A DNA stretch of 5,478 bases from Leptolyngbyaceae cyanobacterium SM1_3_5 (GTDB taxonomy: Bacteria > Cyanobacteriota > Cyanobacteriia > Elainellales > Elainellaceae), in assembly GCA_012031475.1 (NCBI GenBank), contig JAAUTJ010000380.1:1-5478 (forward strand), given 5' to 3'. Position 1 is the first letter of the stretch. Every line of letters starts with the position of its first letter. The notes under the pieces are model-generated. The model had not been told where the DNA came from and searched no databases. It saw nothing but the letters and a program-made list of their open reading frames with translations. The position numbers were made by a program, and so were the translations under genes. This document shows, one piece after another, positions 5,089 to 5,478 of the stretch.

Positions 5089-5478
5089 ACTCAACTGTTT
5101 TGAACCGGATCGACTCAATTCTAGCGAGAAGCAGCAACGATACCGATCGAAGGGCAGATTTTTTGTAGCTGTAGCCTTTGGCCTTGAGCGTTGTTCTTAT
5201 GCTCCACCTTTCATCGGGTACGACTCGTTAAGACAATCTAAGCAACCATCTCGTCTGGCATGACGGAATTAGGGGCAAACAAATTTTCGTAACTGCATCA
5301 GAAGATTGATGTGCAATCCTGCGGCTGCGATCGCAGTTTTGAAGCACTGAATGAGGTGGACCCGTAGGGCTAGACGAAAATCGAGGGCGAATAAGCTACA
5401 GATCTCAAGTTGCGGACTCATCAACGCTGATGTTTTAGTTCGACTTTGATCAGCGATTCAACTAATAGCTTTTACTGT
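5089..5478. other. Non-coding right flank, no gene seen
   Basis: All frames are interrupted by stops, and none enters open from the right edge. Small inverted repeats are present: TGCATCA / TGATGTGCA around 5294-5315 (imperfect), the HIP1-centred palindrome CTGCGATCGCAG at 5325-5336, and CATCA-ACGC-TGATG at 5419-5432. None is followed by a T run long enough to call a terminator, although four T follow the HIP1 palindrome. The region should hold the yhhQ promoter near its left end and probably the flank of a gene beyond the window. Confidence 0.5.

Noticed and set aside
5089..5200. preQ1 riboswitch ahead of yhhQ
   Set aside because: The minus-strand leader lacks the preQ1-I hairpin and the A-rich tail consensus. 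The CTACAAAAAATCTGCCC stretch does not fit the pseudoknot.
5222..5233. 12-mer GACTCGTTAAGA shared with the tRNA-Arg terminator (minus strand, near 3009-3020)
   Set aside because: A 12-base match is about as frequent as expected by chance in a window of this size, and the second copy does not fold into the same hairpin.
5072..5263. Plus-strand ORF of 63 aa across the yhhQ 5' end
   Set aside because: It is antisense to the yhhQ start, has no domain or ribosome site, and its composition is not protein-like.

Overview
The window comes from a cyanobacterium. It encodes a photosystem I subunit (PsaF), and it carries seven copies of the cyanobacterial HIP1 octamer GCGATCGC (at 114, 711, 2524, 2805, 2835, 3313 and 5327), plus many CGATCG cores. 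The lineage below phylum level cannot be fixed from this sequence. It looks like ordinary core chromosome: I see no insertion sequence, phage gene, CRISPR array or integrase.

Layout, left to right. (1) 1-888, minus: tsaD (tRNA t6A synthesis), cut off by the left edge and broken by four one-base indels. (2) 889-1118: an AT-rich divergent intergenic region. Its psaF-proximal part carries two TTTGTACAAA palindromes and a degenerate third copy, with centres exactly 21 bp apart. (3) 1119-1607, plus: psaF, followed by a strong terminator built on HIP1-like sequence, with no psaJ behind it. (4) 1762-3014, plus: an MFS transporter broken by one frameshift in its ninth helix. (5) 3033-3106, minus: tRNA-Arg(ACG), with a terminator that overlaps the MFS stop codon. 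(6) 3142-3711, plus: moaC (molybdenum cofactor), starting only 35 bp from the divergent tRNA. (7) 3733-4047, minus: a small conserved-looking protein of unknown function. (8) 4048-4416: non-coding, with an orphan plus-strand terminator that may end a small RNA. (9) 4417-5088, minus: a YhhQ-type queuosine-precursor transporter. (10) 5089-5478: no gene seen.

The genes do not form one pathway. They are mostly single transcription units with alternating strands. A loose shared theme is tRNA biology: tsaD (t6A at position 37), tRNA-Arg, and yhhQ (queuosine at position 34). This is probably coincidence.

The most important caution is that all five frameshifts (four in tsaD, one in the MFS gene) can each be repaired by changing the length of a short homopolymer by one base. 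tsaD is nearly always essential. The pattern therefore looks more like sequencing or consensus error than gene decay. I found no convincing new multi-gene system. The best candidates for new biology are the 21-bp-phased palindromes before psaF, the missing psaJ, and the orphan terminator near 4171-4200.
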